From assembly GCA_044342535.1 (NCBI GenBank), contig JBIIPQ010000233.1:1-6882 (forward strand): a stretch of DNA of 6,882 nucleotides, read 5' to 3'. Origin of the DNA: UBA4615 sp044342535 (GTDB lineage Bacteria; Pseudomonadota; Gammaproteobacteria; Burkholderiales; Burkholderiaceae_E). The notes below the pieces were generated by a model. That model searched no databases. It saw only the letters and a list, made by a program, of their open reading frames with translations, and was not told the DNA's origin. Positions 1 to 6,067 of this stretch are shown one piece after another; position 1 is the first letter of the stretch; each line of letters begins with the position of its first letter. Both the position numbers and the translations under genes were made by a program.

Positions 1-125
1 ACGTGACCGACGGGGCAAGAAATGACCCGTCAGTTCAGTCGGGATTGGGCGATCCGATTCGTCGCGCCCGCGGCGGGGCGCGGCGGGGCCCTTCGATAGA
101 ATCGGACGCTCCAACGGGAGGAGAC
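1..125. other. Upstream non-coding region with a weak inverted repeat
   Basis: No convincing gene is seen in this GC-rich stretch before the first operon. It contains an imperfect dyad in which GACGGG at 9-14 is mirrored by CCCGTC at 26-31, with an outer CCGAC (7-11) and GTCGG (38-42). It also has a 10-bp direct repeat of CGGCGGGGC at 71-79 and 81-89. TAGAAT at 97-102 resembles a -10 hexamer, but nothing like a -35 lies 16-18 bp upstream of it. The dyad could be a regulator site, but no regulator gene is in view. The promoter of the downstream operon probably lies here or just outside the window. Confidence 0.3.
116..123 (+). promoter_or_regulatory. Strong Shine-Dalgarno sequence before a leader ORF
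   Basis: GGGAGGAG is the best match to the anti-Shine-Dalgarno sequence in the first 200 bases. It sits just ahead of an ATG at 126, about 4 nt from the GGAGG core. That ATG is not in frame with the hydrolase at 199, which itself has no clear ribosome binding site. The site may therefore load ribosomes onto a short leader ORF and feed the hydrolase by coupling. Confidence 0.45.
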
Positions 126-194
126 ATGGGTCGAGGCACCGCCTGGCCTGCCAGGGCGAGGATCGGCGCGAGCCTGCGTGCCGCGAGGCGCTGA
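126..194 (+). CDS. Possible 22-residue leader ORF, translationally coupled
   Basis: This short reading frame starts at ATG 126 behind a strong Shine-Dalgarno sequence and ends with TGA at 192-194, four bases before the hydrolase ATG at 199. The predicted peptide is arginine- and alanine-rich (six of its last 13 residues are Ala, four are Arg), with no hydrophobic segment and no run of one regulatory amino acid as in classical attenuators. I do not recognise it. The arrangement fits a leader whose translation brings ribosomes to the poorly equipped start of the next gene. It may also be chance in such GC-rich DNA. A lost base that once joined this start to the hydrolase frame is a third option, but the hydrolase already looks complete at its N-terminus. 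Confidence 0.3.
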   Translation: MGRGTAWPARARIGASLRAARR

Positions 195-198
195 CGCC

Positions 199-1293
199 AT
201 GGCCGCCTTCCACGACGTGGGCGCCTTCTCGAGCGACTGGCGCGAGGCCCGCTCCAAGTTCCTCGACGCGGCCCGGCGCGCCGGTGCCGAGCACCGCGCC
301 TGGCCGCATCCGCTCACCGGCCCCGCTGGCGAGGCGCTGTCCACCGACACCGCCTGGCTCGGCCCGCGGAACGCCTCGCGGGTGCTGGTGGTGATCTCCG
401 GCACACACGGGGTCGAAGGCTTCTGCGGCTCGGGGCCGCAGGTCGGGCTGCTGCGCGGGGACGCGGGCCTCGCGCTGCCGGCCGACACCGCGATGCTGTC
501 GATCCACGGCATCAATCCGCACGGCTGGGCCTGGCTGCGCCGCGTGACCGAGGAGAACGTCGACCTGAACCGCAACTGGGTGGACTTCGACGCGCCACTG
601 CCCGCCAACCCCGGCTACGAGGCCCTTCATCCGCATCTGACGCCCGCGCGGCTCGACGTCGACGCGCTCGCCGCCGCCGAAGCCGCGCAGGCCGCCTTCG
701 TCGCCGAGCACGGCCTGCACGCGGCGCGCGTGGCGGCCTCGAGCGGGCAGTACACGCATCCGGACGGGCACTTCTACGGCGGCAGCGGGCCGACCTGGGC
801 GCGGCGCACCAGCGAGGCGATCCTCGCCGAGTGCCTGCCGCGGGCGCGCAGCGTCGCGATCGTCGACATGCACACCGGGCTCGGGCCGTTCGGCTACGGC
901 GAGCCGATCTGCAACCACGCGCCCGGCGGCGAGCGGGTGCGGCGCGCCCGCGCCTGGTGGGGCGAGAGCGTGACCGAGCCGCTGCTGGGCACCTCGAGCT
1001 CGCAGGAGAAGTGGGGCCTGACCGAGTTCGGCTACGAGCGCTGCCTGGCGCACGCCGACATCGCCTTCGTCGCGCTCGAGTTCGGCACCTACCCCGAGTC
1101 GAACGGCCGCACCGTGCTGCGCGACGACCACTGGCTGCACACCCGGGGCGACCCGACCGGACCCGCCGCCGCTGCGATCAAGACCGCGATCCGCGACCAT
1201 TTCTATCCGCCGCACGACGACTGGAAGGAGATGGTCCTGTTCCGGTCGTGGCAGGTGTGGCGCCAGGCGCTCGCCGGCCTCGCCGCGGCATGA
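199..1293 (+). CDS. DUF2817 / M14-like zinc hydrolase
   Basis: The 364-residue product looks like a DUF2817 protein, a branch of the M14 carboxypeptidase/succinylglutamate-desuccinylase fold. Expected active-site elements appear in order. H70 and E73 in GTHGVEG form an HxxE zinc motif. N124-R125 in DLNRNW match the substrate-carboxylate-binding Asn-Arg of carboxypeptidases. H225 in VDMHTGLG is the third zinc ligand, and E294 in ALEFGT is the likely catalytic glutamate. No signal peptide is evident, so a cytoplasmic enzyme is likely. Family knowledge suggests cleavage of a peptide or amide bond next to a carboxylate; the substrate is unknown. ATG 199 was chosen because the family-like sequence begins there; GTG 178 in the same frame would add seven residues, and neither has a good ribosome binding site. 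It is the first gene of the apparent operon, 64 nt before the ThDP enzyme. Confidence 0.85.
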   Translation: MAAFHDVGAFSSDWREARSKFLDAARRAGAEHRAWPHPLTGPAGEALSTDTAWLGPRNASRVLVVISGTHGVEGFCGSGPQVGLLRGDAGLALPADTAMLSIHGINPHGWAWLRRVTEENVDLNRNWVDFDAPLPANPGYEALHPHLTPARLDVDALAAAEAAQAAFVAEHGLHAARVAASSGQYTHPDGHFYGGSGPTWARRTSEAILAECLPRARSVAIVDMHTGLGPFGYGEPICNHAPGGERVRRARAWWGESVTEPLLGTSSSQEKWGLTEFGYERCLAHADIAFVALEFGTYPESNGRTVLRDDHWLHTRGDPTGPAAAAIKTAIRDHFYPPHDDWKEMVLFRSWQVWRQALAGLAAA

Positions 1294-1341
1294 CCCCTTC
1301 CGACGCGTGCGGCCTGAACGGTCGCCGCGCGCAACGAACCC

Positions 1342-1350
1342 AGGAACGAG
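1342..1350 (+). promoter_or_regulatory. Ribosome binding site deciding the ThDP enzyme start
   Basis: AGGAACGAG lies 7 nt before ATG 1358 and supports that start over an in-frame alternative at 1307, which would add 17 residues (rich in Arg, Pro and Thr) unlike the start of the family. Confidence 0.5.
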
Positions 1351-1357
1351 ACACACG

Positions 1358-2914
1358 ATGAACGGCGCCGAGAGTCTGGTCCGCACGCTGCTCGACGAGC
1401 GCGTGGACGTCTGCTTCACCAACCCGGGCACCTCGGAGATGCACTTCGTCGCCGCGCTCGACCGGGTGCCCGGCATGCGCTGCGTGCTGGGCCTCTTCGA
1501 GGGCGTGGTCACCGGCGCGGCCGACGGCTACTGGCGCATCGCACGGCGGCCGGCCTCGACGCTGCTGCACCTGGGGCCCGGCCTGGCCAACGGCCTGGCC
1601 AACCTGCACAACGCGAAGAAGGCGCGCTCGGGCGTGCTCAACGTCGTCGGCGAGCATGCCATCCCGCACGTCGCGCTCGACGCGCCGCTGACCTCCGACA
1701 TCGAGGGCATCGCGCGACCGATGTCGCACTGGGTGAGGACCATCGGGTCGGCGGGCGGCGTGGAGGCCACGACCCGCGACGCGGTGCAGGCCGCGACCAC
1801 CCCGCCCGGTCGCATCGCGACGCTGGTGCTGCCGGCCGACTGCGCGTGGACCGAACTGCCCGCGGACGCTGCGCCGGGCGCACGGATCGCGCGGCTGTCG
1901 CCTGCCGCGATCGACACGGCGATGGTCGAGGCCGCTGCCGCGCTGCTGCGCTCGGGCGAGCCGACGGCGATCGTGCTGGGCGCCGACGCCTGCCACGAGG
2001 CCTGCCTCGAGATGGCCGGGCGCATCGCCGCGGCCACCGGCTGCGCGCTGCTCACCGAGTTCGGCGTGGCGCGCGTGGCGCGCGGCGCCGGCCGCGTGCT
2101 CGCCACGCGGATCCCCTATGTCGTCGATGCCGCGAAGGCGACGCTCGCGCCCTACCGCAGCCTGCTGCTGGTCGGCGCCGCAGAGCCGGTGTCCTTCTTC
2201 GCGTACCCCGACAAGCGCGGCCGGCAGGCGGCGCCGGGCACGCGCATCGTCGAGGTGGCGGACGCCTCGCAGGACCTGCTCGGCACGCTCGCCGCGCTGG
2301 CCGATGCGGTCGGCGCGCGCTCGCTCGCGCCGGCCGGCATCGCGCGGCACGAACGCACCGCCCCCCCCGAGGGCGCGATGAGCATCGAGGGCATCGGCCG
2401 CGTGGTCGCGGCGCTGATGCCCGAGCAGGCGATCGTCGTCGACGAGTCGGTGTCCAGTGGCCGCGGGTTCGGCGCACCGACCGCGAACGCCGCACCCCAC
2501 GACTGGCTGACCGGCACGGGCGGCGCGATCGGCTTCGGGCTGCCCACCGCGATCGGCGCCGCGATCGCCGCGCCCGACCGCAAGGTGCTGGCGCTCGAGG
2601 GCGATGGCAGCGCGATGTACACCGTGCAGTCGCTGTGGACCATGGCGCGCGAGGGGCTGGACATCACCGTGCTGGTGTTCGCCAACCGCGCCTACCGCAT
2701 CCTGCAGGGCGAGTACGCCGGCGTCGGCGCGGGTACGCCGGGGCCGCGCGCCACCGACATGCTGAGCCTGGACCGGCCGACGATCGACTGGGTGGGTCTC
2801 GCGCGCGCCATGGGCGTGGAGGCCGGCCGCGCCACCGACCTGGGCGAACTGGCCCGCGAGCTCTCGCGCGGCTTCGCCTCGCGCGGGCCGTACCTCGTCG
2901 AGGCGGTGCTGTGA
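1358..2914 (+). CDS. Thiamine-diphosphate enzyme, acetolactate synthase-like
   Basis: The 518-residue product has the three-domain layout of the acetolactate synthase/benzoylformate decarboxylase superfamily. The N-terminal pyrimidine-binding domain (about 1-165) carries NPGTSE (22-27) and the cofactor-activating glutamate E48 in GLFEGVVTGAADGY. A central domain spans about 185-325. The C-terminal domain (about 345-518) holds the ThDP/Mg motif G415-D416-G417, ending at N443 in FANRAYRIL. At 518 residues it is shorter than anabolic acetolactate synthases (about 550-590), and no small regulatory subunit gene adjoins it, so a catabolic 2-oxo acid decarboxylase or carboligase is more likely than branched-chain amino acid synthesis. 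H71 aligns with an active-site histidine of benzoylformate decarboxylase. Database entries of this type are often named acetolactate synthase large subunit without proof. ATG 1358 was chosen for the upstream AGGAACGAG (1342-1350); GTG/ATG-like starts further up lack support. Confidence 0.85.
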   Translation: MNGAESLVRTLLDERVDVCFTNPGTSEMHFVAALDRVPGMRCVLGLFEGVVTGAADGYWRIARRPASTLLHLGPGLANGLANLHNAKKARSGVLNVVGEHAIPHVALDAPLTSDIEGIARPMSHWVRTIGSAGGVEATTRDAVQAATTPPGRIATLVLPADCAWTELPADAAPGARIARLSPAAIDTAMVEAAAALLRSGEPTAIVLGADACHEACLEMAGRIAAATGCALLTEFGVARVARGAGRVLATRIPYVVDAAKATLAPYRSLLLVGAAEPVSFFAYPDKRGRQAAPGTRIVEVADASQDLLGTLAALADAVGARSLAPAGIARHERTAPPEGAMSIEGIGRVVAALMPEQAIVVDESVSSGRGFGAPTANAAPHDWLTGTGGAIGFGLPTAIGAAIAAPDRKVLALEGDGSAMYTVQSLWTMAREGLDITVLVFANRAYRILQGEYAGVGAGTPGPRATDMLSLDRPTIDWVGLARAMGVEAGRATDLGELARELSRGFASRGPYLVEAVL

Positions 2915-2921
2915 CGCACGC

Positions 2922-4209
2922 ATGAGCATCACCGCCATCCGGAGCTTTCACGGCTGGCGGATGGTCGCCGCCGGCTCGGGCCTGCAGTTCCTGCAGGCCG
3001 GGCTGATGCAGCAGGCCTTCGGCGCCTACGTCGCGGTGCTGTCGGCCGAGCGCGGCTGGAGCAAGACCTCGCTGTCGGGCGCAGCGGCGCTGCAGTCCGT
3101 CGAGACCGCGATCATCGGCCCGCTGCTCGGCTGGATGATCGACCGGTTCGGTGCGCATCGCCTGATCCGCGCGGGTGTGCTGATCTTCGGCGCCGGGCTG
3201 ATCGCGATGGGCTGCATCGACTCGTTGGCGGGGTTCTACGGCGCGGTGATCATGATCGCGCTGGGCACGAGCCTGTGCGGCTACTTCCCGATCAACGTCG
3301 CGATCATCCACTGGTTCGAGTGCAAGCGCGCGCGCGCTGTCCGCCGTCGGCCTGGGCCTGGCGCTCGGCGGCCTCGCCGTGCCGCTGGTGGCGGGCTCGA
3401 TCGTCGCGTTCGGCTGGCGCGCCACCGCGATCGGCTCGGGCCTGCTCGCCATCGCCGTCGGCTGGCCGCTCGCCCGGGTGTTCCGCGGTACGCCGGCCGA
3501 GCTCGGGCAGACCGTCGATGGCCTGCCGCCCGAGCCCGCCGGCGCGACCGCCGGCGAGGACGCCGCGCCGCCCGAGTTCACCGCGCGCGAGGCGCTGCGC
3601 ACGCGCGCGTTCTGGCTGCTGTCGATCGGCCACGGCTTCGCGCTGCTGGTGGTGACCGCGGTGAACGTCCACGCGATCTCGCACATGAAGGAGTCCCTCG
3701 GCTACACGGTCGCCCAGGCCTCGCTGGTCATCACGCTGATGACCGCGGCGCAGATCGGCGGTGTGCTGGTCGGCATGACGATCGGCGACCGCTTCGAGAA
3801 GCGGATGGTCGCGGCCAGCTGCATGCTGATGCACGGGGCCGGACTGCTGATGCTCACCTTCGCGAACGGCCCCGCGATGCTCGCGGCCTTCGCGCTGCTG
3901 CACGGTGCGGCCTGGGGCCTGCGCGGGCCGTTCATGCAGGCGATCCGCGCCGACTACTTCGGCCGCCGATCGATCGGCATGATCATGGGCCTGTCGGCGG
4001 TGATCATCGCGATCGGTCAGGTCGGCGGCCCGATGATCGCCGGCGGTTTCGCCGACCTGACCGGCGACTACCGGACCGGCTTCACCGTGCTCGCGCTGCT
4101 GGCCGCGAGCGGCTCGGTGGTCTTTGCCGTGGCGACGCCGCCGGCGCGGCCCCGCCGTCCAGACGACGGGGCGGCCGAGCCGTCCCCGGTCGCACCCCCC
4201 GTACACTGA
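2922..4209 (+). pseudogene. MFS transporter, frameshifted at a (CG)5 tract
   Basis: The gene encodes a Major Facilitator Superfamily permease of the oxalate/formate-antiporter or monocarboxylate type, expected in the inner membrane with 12 helices. Residues 1-139 read in one frame: FHGWRMVAAGSG at the first helix, then the MFS loop motif GWMIDRFGAHR at 70-80 and GYFPINVAIIHWFE at 120-133. The remaining 290 residues (LSAVGLGLALGG onward) continue in another frame from 3337 to the stop at 4207-4209. The switch falls in the (CG)5 tract at 3327-3337. One more CG pair restores KRARALSAVG and a normal 429-residue protein. Without it, the first frame runs without a stop to 5645, making a long nonsense tail. 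ATG 2922 lies 7 nt after the ThDP stop, so translation is probably coupled. It may be a real slippage mutation or a sequencing error. The transported compound is unknown; a carboxylate is a guess from the subfamily. Confidence 0.85.
3327..3337 (+). repeat. (CG)5 dinucleotide tract at the transporter frameshift
   Basis: Five CG units plus a final C follow an AAG codon, exactly where the permease similarity changes frame. Loss or gain of one 2-nt unit by strand slippage explains the frame change without any other edit. Six units would restore Arg-Ala-Arg-Ala-Leu-Ser. Confidence 0.7.
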
Positions 4210-4269
4210 CCGCCCGCGCCGCACCGCGCCCAGTCACGCCCAGCCACGCTCCATCCGTCCCACGACACC
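4210..4269 (+). other. C-rich gap with a 10-bp tandem repeat
   Basis: This 60-nt gap between the transporter and the dehydrogenase is almost free of G-rich stretches and shows no Shine-Dalgarno sequence before ATG 4270. It holds two adjacent copies of CGCCCAGYCA, at 4227-4236 and 4237-4246. No hairpin terminator or recognisable promoter is seen, so read-through from the transporter gene is likely. Confidence 0.35.
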
Positions 4270-5427
4270 ATGACCGCAACCACCGATCACACCGACATCC
4301 GAGACGCCGTGCGCGCGCTGTGCGCGCAGTTCCCCGACGAGTACTTCCGCAAGGTGGACTTCGAGCGTGCCTACCCCGAGGCCTTCGTCGACGCGCTGAC
4401 CCGCGCGGGCTGGATGGCCGCCCTGATCCCACAGGAGTTCGGCGGCTCCGGGCTCGGATTGGCCGAGGCCTCGGTGATCATGGAAGAGATCAACCGCTGC
4501 GGCGGCAACGCCGGCGCCTGCCACGGCCAGATGTACAACATGGGCACGCTGCTGCGCCACGGCTCCGACGAGCAGAAGCGCCGCATCCTGCCCAAGCTCG
4601 CGACCGGCGAGCTGCGGCTGCAGTCGATGGGCGTGACCGAGCCCACCACCGGCACCGACACCACCAAGATCAAGACCGCGGCCGTGCTCGAGGGCGACCG
4701 CTGGGTGGTCAACGGCCAGAAGGTCTGGACCTCGCGTGTGCAGCACTCGGACTACATGATCCTGCTGGCACGCACGACGCCGCTGGCGGAGGTCGCGCGC
4801 AAGGCCGACGGCCTGTCGGTGTTCCTCGTCGACCTGCGCGAGTCGGTGGGCCGCGGCCTCACCGTGCGGCCGATCCCGAACATGGTGAACCACGAGACCA
4901 ACGAGCTGTTCTTCGAGAACCTCGAGATCCCGACCGAGAACCTGATCGGCGAGGCGGGCAAGGGCTTTCGCTACATCCTCGACGGCCTGAACGCCGAGCG
5001 CACGCTGATCGCCGCCGAGTGCATCGGCGACGGCTACTGGTTCATCGACCGGGTGGTGAAGTACACGAAGGAGCGCGAGGTGTTCGGCCGCCCGATCGGG
5101 CAGAACCAGGGCGTGCAGTTCCCGATCGCCGAGAGCTACATCGAGGTCGAGGCGGCGAACCTGATGCGCTGGAAGGCCTGCGCGCTGTACGACGCGCACC
5201 AGCCCTGCGGTTCGGAGGCCAACATGGCCAAGTACCTCGCGGCCAAGGCCTCGTGGGAAGCGGCGAATGCCTGCCTGCAGTTCCACGGCGGCTTCGGCTT
5301 CGCGTGCGAGTACGACGTCGAGCGCAAGTTCCGCGAGACCCGTCTCTACCAGGTCGCGCCGATCTCGACGAACCTGATCCTGTCGTACGTGGCCGAGCAC
5401 ATGCTGGGGCTGCCGCGCTCGTTCTGA
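4270..5427 (+). CDS. Acyl-CoA dehydrogenase family protein
   Basis: The 385-residue product has the usual length and layout of a soluble flavin acyl-CoA dehydrogenase: N-terminal helical domain (about 1-115), middle beta domain (about 116-225) and C-terminal helical domain (about 230-385). The FAD/substrate segment VTEPTTGTD (122-130) and the WTS motif (153-155) are clear. KEREVFGRPIGQNQGVQ (267-283) and FHGGFGFACEYDVERKFRE (338-356) are C-terminal family motifs. The family forms a trans-2,3 double bond in an acyl-CoA and passes electrons to electron-transfer flavoprotein. At the position of the medium-chain catalytic glutamate (the YEGT motif) this protein has YQVAPIS with P364. E243 in LNAER lies where isovaleryl-CoA and long-chain dehydrogenases carry their base, so activity is plausible. 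The substrate is unknown; a branched or otherwise unusual acyl-CoA is a guess. The start is the first ATG of the conserved frame, but lacks a Shine-Dalgarno sequence. Confidence 0.92.
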   Translation: MTATTDHTDIRDAVRALCAQFPDEYFRKVDFERAYPEAFVDALTRAGWMAALIPQEFGGSGLGLAEASVIMEEINRCGGNAGACHGQMYNMGTLLRHGSDEQKRRILPKLATGELRLQSMGVTEPTTGTDTTKIKTAAVLEGDRWVVNGQKVWTSRVQHSDYMILLARTTPLAEVARKADGLSVFLVDLRESVGRGLTVRPIPNMVNHETNELFFENLEIPTENLIGEAGKGFRYILDGLNAERTLIAAECIGDGYWFIDRVVKYTKEREVFGRPIGQNQGVQFPIAESYIEVEAANLMRWKACALYDAHQPCGSEANMAKYLAAKASWEAANACLQFHGGFGFACEYDVERKFRETRLYQVAPISTNLILSYVAEHMLGLPRSF

Positions 5428-5641
5428 GCGGTGCCGTTCGTCGGGTGTCGGCCGGTGCGAGGGCGGCTGTCCCGCTGCACGTTCGCGGTCGGTGTCGCCT
5501 GCGTGTCGGCCTGCGGCGCCCTCCAGGCGTTTACATGAGTGTCGTACTGGGTCTCCCTCCGCGTCGTCCGTTGCAGCGGGCTACCCTCGGCCTGTGTCGC
5601 TGCGAAGCGGCGACATCCCACCTTTCCTTAGAGACAAAAGC
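5428..5641 (+). other. Intergenic region before the HiPIP gene
   Basis: No gene is supported in these 214 bases. They contain a 9-bp direct repeat GTGTCGGCC (5445-5453 and 5503-5511) and a small dyad GCCTG/CAGGC (5509-5513 and 5524-5528). TTTACA at 5530-5535 and TTGCAG at 5571-5576 look like -35 elements, but neither has a credible -10 at 16-18 bp. The size of the gap and the change of function suggest that the HiPIP gene has its own promoter here. The last 20 bases are much more AT-rich than the surroundings. Confidence 0.35.
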
Positions 5642-5962
5642 GTGAAAAATTCGATGAAGCCCCGTCGCACTTTCCTGATCCAGGTCGCTGGCGTCTCCGG
5701 CGCGGCCGTGCTCGGTACCCAGGCTGCCCACGCGCAGGCGATGGTCGCCGAGAACGATCCGCAAGCGAGCGCGCTCGGCTACAAGGCCGATGCCACCAAG
5801 GTCGACAAGACCAAGCAGCCGAAGTACGCCGCCGGTCAGCTCTGCTCCAACTGCGCGATCTACCAGGGCAAGCCTGCCGATGCATCCGGCGGGTGCCCGC
5901 TGTTCGCCGGCAAGGCGGTCGCCGCCAAGGGCTGGTGCTCGGCCTACGCGAAGAAGGCCTGA
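5642..5962 (+). CDS. High-potential iron-sulfur protein (HiPIP), Tat-exported
   Basis: The 106-residue precursor carries a twin-arginine signal (R8-R9 in PRRTFLI), a short hydrophobic stretch (about 12-26) and a likely cleavage site after the AHAQA segment (29-33). The mature part of about 73 residues has the four cysteines of a HiPIP: C68 and C71 in LCSNC, C85 in GGCPLF and C99 in GWCSAY. Y47 in LGYKADATKVD matches a tyrosine conserved near the cluster. These small periplasmic proteins hold one [4Fe-4S](3+/2+) cluster and carry electrons between membrane complexes and terminal oxidases or photosynthetic reaction centres. Tat export fits a cluster inserted before transport. GTG 5642 was chosen because AGAGAC (5630-5635) is 6 nt upstream; ATG 5654 gives 102 residues with the whole signal intact and is nearly as likely. 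It appears to be monocistronic and convergent with the synthetase gene. Confidence 0.92.
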   Translation: MKNSMKPRRTFLIQVAGVSGAAVLGTQAAHAQAMVAENDPQASALGYKADATKVDKTKQPKYAAGQLCSNCAIYQGKPADASGGCPLFAGKAVAAKGWCSAYAKKA

Positions 5963-5975
5963 TCGTTCCGCATCG

Positions 5976-6032
5976 CCGGGCGCCCCGCAGGGCGCTCCCC
6001 CCGCGGGGCGCTCCCCCCCGCGGGGCGCCCGG
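5976..6032. terminator. GC-rich tandem repeat and hairpin between convergent genes
   Basis: A perfect 13-bp inverted repeat, CCGGGCGCCCCGC at 5976-5988 and its complement at 6020-6032, encloses 31 bases. The segment is also built of three near-copies of CCCCGCRGGGCGCTCCC starting at 5983, 5999 and 6016, a 16-17 bp period, so several alternative hairpins can form. It begins 13 nt after the HiPIP stop and lies between convergent genes, which suits a terminator or transcription barrier. There is no following T-run on either strand, so classical intrinsic termination is uncertain. Confidence 0.5.
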
Positions 6033-6042
6033 ACCGGCTTCA

Positions 6043-6062
6043 TGACGGGCGCCCGCCCGTCA
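6043..6062 (-). terminator. Hairpin just after the acyl-CoA synthetase stop
   Basis: TGACGGGC (6043-6050) and GCCCGTCA (6055-6062) form an 8-bp perfect stem with a 4-nt loop, six bases beyond the stop codon of the - strand synthetase gene. No T-run follows on the - strand, so it may stabilise the mRNA end or pause polymerase rather than act as a canonical intrinsic terminator. Confidence 0.45.
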
Positions 6063-6067
6063 CGCGC

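Noticed and set aside
30..608. - strand frame (192 residues) over the upstream region and start of the hydrolase
   Set aside because: Ser/Pro/Arg-rich with no motif, and it overlaps the family-conserved N-terminal half of the hydrolase.
1178..2938. Long - strand open frame (586 residues) opposite the ThDP enzyme and part of the hydrolase
   Set aside because: The translation is low-complexity, rich in Arg, Ala, Gly and His, with no recognisable motif. The opposite strand encodes a clear ThDP enzyme. Such antisense frames are expected at this GC content.
3324..3345. Programmed ribosomal frameshift in the transporter
   Set aside because: The frame change needs a +1 skip, with no -1 slippery heptamer, no stop or rare codon at the site and no obvious stimulator. 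A lost CG unit in the repeat is simpler.
4234..5400. Long - strand open frame (388 residues) opposite the acyl-CoA dehydrogenase
   Set aside because: No family motif is seen and composition is skewed to Arg, Ala, Val and His; it mirrors the conserved dehydrogenase codons.
5530..5599. Sigma-70 promoter candidates before the HiPIP gene (TTTACA, TTGCAG)
   Set aside because: Neither hexamer has a credible -10 partner at normal spacing, so no promoter was called.
3340..5645. Continuation of the transporter start frame to a 907-residue ORF
   Set aside because: After 3340 it becomes Arg-rich nonsense and overlaps two well-conserved coding frames. It is the result of the frameshift and a lack of stop codons, not a fusion protein.
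5976..6032. CRISPR-like array in the convergent gap
   Set aside because: The repeats are only 16-17 bp, directly adjacent and have no spacers; it is a simple GC-rich tandem repeat.
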